Of a stretch of DNA of 10,300 nt, positions 6,275-10,300 are shown one piece after another. Under the pieces are notes generated by a model, which searched no databases, had not been told where the DNA came from, and saw only the letters and a program-made list of their open reading frames with translations. The translations under genes were made by a program, and so were the position numbers. The number at the start of each line of letters is the position of its first letter. Position 1 is the first letter of the stretch. The stretch comes from Flammeovirgaceae bacterium UBA5008 (GTDB taxonomy: Bacteria > Bacteroidota > Bacteroidia > Cytophagales > Cyclobacteriaceae), in the NCBI GenBank assembly GCA_002398365.1, contig DGYK01000034.1:1-10300 (forward strand), given 5' to 3'.

Positions 6275-9200
6275 TGGTAATTTTTTTTGTGATCCTATAT
6301 TTTGTCACGATGTGTTTTGCCATGGATTCCGCCGTAGCATTAGTCAGAAGGTCGTCAAGTTCTAGTTTTAGTCCAAAATGCTTTTCAATTCTTTGGAGTA
6401 CTTTGAATCCGCTGAGCGAATGTCCTCCAATGTCAAAGAAGTCATCGGCTGCGCTTATATATTCATTCTCGATGGTGTCCCTCCATATCCGCAATAACAG
6501 CACCTGTATTTCTCCCTCTTCCCAATCACTTGGTGGCTTCGGTGCCTTTTTATTCACCGGGTTTTGCGTGACTATTATTTGGTGCTGCTTTAACTGTAAT
6601 ACGCGTTCCAGAGTAGCAAGGCCCTCAGCGCAAGTTATCGATCCCGCAGTCAATAATTCACCAACACGGTGACTCATACCCACGTCTCTCCACGACGGCC
6701 AGTTTATCGAGCAAACACGAACTTTCTGTTCAGCATCGTTGGCAAAATTGTCAAGAAATGCGTTAGCAACACCATAGTCTACTCCTCTTGGAGCACCGTG
6801 TAGAGCATTTACAGAAGAGAATAAAATGGTGAATGAATCAGTGTTCAGCTCAATATGTTTGACAATTTCAAGTATCGAAGCCTTCACGTCTATTGCACGT
6901 TTGAAAGTTTCCCACGTGTGATTCTGAAAAAAACGACTACCTGGAATTCCGGCGCAGTGGAAAACGCCTGTTAATAGTCCAAAGCGGAGCGTGATCTCTT
7001 TTAATGCCTCCCTAGTTGCCTTTACATCGCATAAGTCGACAGAATAATAGTGTATCCTGGAATAACGATTTAATTCGAATATCTTTTGCGCTTCCGCTTT
7101 TGTCCGCCTACCGATTACAGCTATGTTTGCGTCAGTTTGAGCCGTTAGCCATTTTACCACCTCGAAACCTATTCCAGATGTCCCGCCAGTGATCAAGTAC
7201 GTGTTTCTGCTTTTGAAAATCGCTGGCACTGTCTTTTCGCTTAGTTCAATCTTCTGCAAATCTTGTACAAAGCGATGAGAACCCTGATAGAATGACAAAG
7301 CCAGCCCTCCTTCTTCTGGACTCGAGAATTCTTGGACGAGTTTATCGGGTGTCAGCATGGTATCTTGGCTGTACTCAACGCATGATATAAAAGCGTTGGG
7401 GTAATCAGCACTTAGCCCAACACAAAAGCCGCTGTATACAGACGAGACCTCTCCTTTGTCTTTCGCAACAAAAGTAATGACGTTAATTTGTTCCTCTGAA
7501 TTTCCGATAAACGCTTTGGTAGCCTCGAAGTATTTTCTGGTCGCTTTCCATTCTATATTTTTATAGTCATCAGTTTTTACCGATGCAAAGTAGCATATAC
7601 TTCTAATGTTCACGTTCGGACCCAGAAAATCATCCCGAAGGCAGGCCAGTTGTTGCGCGTCGGAGAAATCAGCTGTGAATGAGCCGTTGTCAAGTCTTGT
7701 CAGTGAAGTGCTATTGTTAACAACAATTATTGTACAGGCCTGTTTATCTTTTAGTTTTCCGGTTAAGATTTCGAAGTCATAGCTCCCGTCGTTCAATGTT
7801 AATATTGTTCCCGACAGAGGCGATCGGCCTTCAATTGCTTTAGGCACTTTGATTATTTCGAAACATGGCCATGACAGGTCAGTAGGCTCGGCATCGCGCA
7901 ACCAACAACGACGTCTATCGAATTGGTATGATGGCAATGTGATTAAGCGCGCACCACGTGTGAGATGACCTAGACTATCATTGAACGTGACACCTAGGCG
8001 ATGAAGACTTTTGTAAAATTGAAGAACGCTATCAAAGGACAGACTAGCAAGTGTTAAGACTTCACTCTGTTCCTTTTCCGCGCTTCGGGAAAATGAACCC
8101 CGCATACCACATTCTATAAATATCGTCTTTCCGGTTGACTGAATTTTTTGAATGGCATGATTAAATTTTTCAACGGGGTTGGTCCGTTGATAAGTTTCAA
8201 CGAGGGGAATTGCTGCGGAAACTTGAACTCTGCCGGCAATGACTTCGGCTGCCAACTTACCTATCCCATCACCAATCGATGCACAAAAATTCAGGCCTGT
8301 ACTCCTGAGAAACTCATACCACGTGCAGTAGAACGTTAGCAGGCAAACGTTGATGTTGTCCAGAGGAGGTTGGCCGCCAAGCTTCACAAATGAATCAAGT
8401 AATGCCCTAAACCCAGGCAGAGAAACGCATAGGGCCTCAAGGTCAGCGCGCTGAATGATCTGGTCACCGGAAAGCAGCAAGACGAGGTTTTTAACGGCTA
8501 CGGTAGGTTCTGAAGCTACAAAAGAATCAATATTGCGAATCAGCTCATCATTGCTGGAAACGACCGCCTGAAATCTATATTGGTAATGATCCCGACCATT
8601 AAGTAATGTGCGAGAGACATCAGACAGTTTTATCCCGCTTTTTGTCAAAAGAAATTCTCTTAGTTTCAACAAACCAGCCTGTAATGAAGTCTTTGATTTA
8701 CCGGAGACAACTACAAGGCGAGGCGGTTCTTCTGACTTAATTATGGTCTCGACGGGCTCAGCAATCTCCTCCAGAATCATGTGCGCATTTGTACCAATGA
8801 GACCGAATGAACTTAACGCTGCTCGTCTTTTTGTAACTCCCTCAGGGAGGTTCCATGGAATACAGGAGCGGTTTACAAAAAGTGGCGAGTTGTCGAAATC
8901 AATAAAAGGATTGAGCTCTTCGCAATGCAAGGTGGAAAACAATAACTTATTCTTCAGGGATAGTGCCACCTTGATTAGTCCGACAATACCAGCGACCATA
9001 TTTGTATGTCCAACCATCGACTTTACTGAGCCAATTGCGCAATATTTCTTTTTTTGGGTTTGCGTCCGAAAGGCTTTTGTGATCGCCTCTATTTCAATTG
9101 GATCTCCCAGCTTGGTACCAGTCCCGTGCGCTTCATAATAAGTAATTGTGTCAGGATGCACCGATGCCTGTTGGAATGCTTTGGTGATCAGTGCCTGCTG

Positions 9201-10016
9201 TGTAAAAACATCCGGGGCTGTGAAACTTGCGGATAGTGCTCCATTTTGGTTGACCACAATGGTCTTGATTATTCCATGAATAATGTTTTCATCGCGTATC
9301 GCATTGTCAAGAGGCTTAAGCAAGAGACAACAGACAGCTTCACCAGATCCAATACCATCTGCGTACTTGGAAAATGCTTTGCATCTTCCATCCGCAGACT
9401 CGTTTCCGATTTTATTTACTTTATCGGTTTCCTCTGGAAACAGCACAATATTTGCGCCGCCGACAAGTGCTGCGTCTATCCTTCCAGCATTCAGCTCATT
9501 GAATGCGTAGTATAACGCAGTTATGGACGAGGAGCATGCGGAATCAATCATCAGTGAGGGGCCTCGCAAATCAAACACTCGGGATATTCGCCCCGCAATA
9601 GCAGAGTTCATATTACCCGTGACAAGTGTGGGATCAAATTCTTCGGCAATCCTATAGTATTCAGTTGGAGAGTTGCTCATAAACACTCCTGTATTGGATC
9701 CAGCGAGCGAAGCCGGGCTCTGACCTGAGTTCTCAATAGCCTCGTGGGCTACTTCGAGCAAAAGCCGGTGAGAAGGGTCCATATTTTTTGCCTCTGCTGC
9801 TGAGATATCGAAAAACTCTGAGTCAAAGAAATCGATATCGTCTATATAAGCAAAAGGTTGATAGTTTTTTAAAGGGATAGATGTTCGCCTGATTCTGTCT
9901 ATTGATAGAGGCCTGACCAAGTCTCGGTTTTGCGCAAGGTTTTGAAAAAAATCATCAATTGAAGAAGCCCCTGGAAATCTACCTGCGATGCCGATGATTG
10001 CAATGTCTGAATGCAT
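6252..10016 (-). CDS. Polyketide synthase module: KS, degenerate AT, KR, carrier protein
   Basis: This protein has 1254 residues. The ketosynthase (about 1-420) has a complete triad, with C161 in DSACSSS, H297 in EAHGTGT and H337 in VGHTN, so it should extend chains. A KS-AT linker (about 433-505) leads to an acyltransferase remnant (about 508-690). There the GHSxG motif reads GDGIG (582-586), with glycine for the nucleophilic serine, and the His-containing subdomain appears missing. The usual post-AT sequence, LPSYQFDRRRCWL, follows (694-706). Residues 710-935 are probably the structural half of the ketoreductase; no dehydratase motif is seen. The catalytic KR has TGGTSGIG (943-950), K1045, S1068, Y1081 and N1085, so it should reduce the beta-keto group. 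It lacks an LDD motif, so stereochemistry is not predicted. The carrier domain (about 1168-1240) has DIGGHS, with S1200 as phosphopantetheine site. There is no thioesterase. The ATG lies 3 bases after the upstream assembly-line gene's stop. Confidence 0.9.
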   Translation of the reverse strand: MHSDIAIIGIAGRFPGASSIDDFFQNLAQNRDLVRPLSIDRIRRTSIPLKNYQPFAYIDDIDFFDSEFFDISAAEAKNMDPSHRLLLEVAHEAIENSGQSPASLAGSNTGVFMSNSPTEYYRIAEEFDPTLVTGNMNSAIAGRISRVFDLRGPSLMIDSACSSSITALYYAFNELNAGRIDAALVGGANIVLFPEETDKVNKIGNESADGRCKAFSKYADGIGSGEAVCCLLLKPLDNAIRDENIIHGIIKTIVVNQNGALSASFTAPDVFTQQALITKAFQQASVHPDTITYYEAHGTGTKLGDPIEIEAITKAFRTQTQKKKYCAIGSVKSMVGHTNMVAGIVGLIKVALSLKNKLLFSTLHCEELNPFIDFDNSPLFVNRSCIPWNLPEGVTKRRAALSSFGLIGTNAHMILEEIAEPVETIIKSEEPPRLVVVSGKSKTSLQAGLLKLREFLLTKSGIKLSDVSRTLLNGRDHYQYRFQAVVSSNDELIRNIDSFVASEPTVAVKNLVLLLSGDQIIQRADLEALCVSLPGFRALLDSFVKLGGQPPLDNINVCLLTFYCTWYEFLRSTGLNFCASIGDGIGKLAAEVIAGRVQVSAAIPLVETYQRTNPVEKFNHAIQKIQSTGKTIFIECGMRGSFSRSAEKEQSEVLTLASLSFDSVLQFYKSLHRLGVTFNDSLGHLTRGARLITLPSYQFDRRRCWLRDAEPTDLSWPCFEIIKVPKAIEGRSPLSGTILTLNDGSYDFEILTGKLKDKQACTIIVVNNSTSLTRLDNGSFTADFSDAQQLACLRDDFLGPNVNIRSICYFASVKTDDYKNIEWKATRKYFEATKAFIGNSEEQINVITFVAKDKGEVSSVYSGFCVGLSADYPNAFISCVEYSQDTMLTPDKLVQEFSSPEEGGLALSFYQGSHRFVQDLQKIELSEKTVPAIFKSRNTYLITGGTSGIGFEVVKWLTAQTDANIAVIGRRTKAEAQKIFELNRYSRIHYYSVDLCDVKATREALKEITLRFGLLTGVFHCAGIPGSRFFQNHTWETFKRAIDVKASILEIVKHIELNTDSFTILFSSVNALHGAPRGVDYGVANAFLDNFANDAEQKVRVCSINWPSWRDVGMSHRVGELLTAGSITCAEGLATLERVLQLKQHQIIVTQNPVNKKAPKPPSDWEEGEIQVLLLRIWRDTIENEYISAADDFFDIGGHSLSGFKVLQRIEKHFGLKLELDDLLTNATAESMAKHIVTKYRITKKITNERDNTV

Positions 10017-10019
10017 AAA

Positions 10020-10300
10020 TTATTCGAGGTTTATTACATCTGGCCCTACCGTATGAACTTTATCTTTTTCTTCCAACTGTAAAGCCTGGGCCAGTGATTT
10101 AATGTTGGGATGACTGAAAAAATATCCGATCTCCATTTCTTTTCCAATATCTTCCTTTACTTGTTGAAGTAATTCTATGAGCTTCATGGAGTTTCCACCT
10201 AACTCGAAAAAATTATCCACTGTGCCCACCTGTTCCACGCCAAGGACTCGTTGCCACAACTCCACTAGGTATGCCTCCGTCTCATTGACTGCGCCTTGAG
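10020..10300 (-). CDS. C-terminal carrier domain of an upstream NRPS/PKS protein (partial)
   Basis: The last 93 residues of a protein entering from beyond base 10300. The frame stays open to the window edge, so the GTG at 10265 is internal rather than a start. The visible part is one complete peptidyl/acyl carrier domain: helix 1 contains LVELWQRVLG (11-20 of the fragment), followed by the loop VDNFFELGGNS (27-37) with the phosphopantetheine-bearing serine at 10190-10188, and a FFSHPNIKSLA segment near helix 3 and 4. A short acidic tail ends at the TAA at 10022-10020. The next gene starts 3 bases later with a ketosynthase, so this carrier probably hands its chain to that ketosynthase. Whether the rest is peptide or polyketide synthase cannot be told from here; the GGNS core suits either. 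Confidence 0.85.
   Translation of the reverse strand, partial: QGAVNETEAYLVELWQRVLGVEQVGTVDNFFELGGNSMKLIELLQQVKEDIGKEMEIGYFFSHPNIKSLAQALQLEEKDKVHTVGPDVINLE

Noticed and set aside
7780..7890. A dehydratase domain between the AT remnant and the ketoreductase
   Set aside because: No HxxxGxxxxP motif or paired aspartate motif is seen. The roughly 220-residue segment better fits the structural half of the ketoreductase.
8608..9138. Plus-strand frame of 176 residues
   Set aside because: It is antisense to the ketosynthase domain, whose catalytic motifs prove the minus strand is coding.
10020..10265. A stand-alone carrier protein starting at GTG 10265
   Set aside because: The frame continues without a stop to the window edge and encodes the rest of carrier helix 1, so it is the C-terminus of a larger protein.
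1..10300. CRISPR arrays, tRNA or rRNA genes
   Set aside because: No regularly spaced direct repeats, no tRNA-like cloverleaf with a recognisable T-arm and no rRNA sequence were seen on reading the window.

Overview
The window looks like accessory DNA from a moderately AT-rich bacterium, most plausibly a member of the Bacteroidota. This assignment is an inference. Shine-Dalgarno sites are absent or poor in front of nearly every gene, genes are tightly packed, and both the polyketide genes and the conflict-type genes are of kinds often found in that phylum. No rRNA, tRNA or housekeeping gene is present to confirm it.

The left part (about 1-4100) is a small defence-type island built on a divergent promoter region (1599-1741). 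Leftward run an all-helical protein resembling the GASH component of GTPase-associated conflict systems, then, overlapping it by 8 bases, the start of a P-loop GTPase with an N-terminal cysteine cluster that leaves the window at base 1. Rightward run an AAA15/RloA-type ATPase, an overlapping RloB-type TOPRIM-like protein, and a small uncharacterised helical protein that may be a third member of the system. The divergent spacer holds two copies of the same AT-rich dyad about two helical turns apart, plus a separate GGAGAA/TTCTCC dyad.

The middle (about 4100-5270) is over 1 kb of mostly non-coding DNA. It contains a candidate 30-residue single-span membrane protein on the minus strand, an AT-rich hairpin that could terminate both converging transcripts, two TATTCCGGAAA repeats that resemble a solitary IS21-type transposon end, and a few stem-loops. 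No intact transposase is seen.

The right part (5272-10300) is the downstream end of a minus-strand biosynthetic operon. In transcription order it has the carrier domain that ends an assembly-line protein running in from beyond 10300; a 1254-residue polyketide synthase module (KS, degenerate AT, KR, carrier); a StrG/phytanoyl-CoA-hydroxylase-like 2-oxoglutarate/Fe(II) oxygenase; and a small protein of unknown function. The module has an intact ketosynthase and ketoreductase, but its acyltransferase has lost the nucleophilic serine and apparently the catalytic-histidine subdomain. Its extender unit must therefore be loaded in trans. No thioesterase or other release domain follows, so chain release is unexplained by the genes in view.
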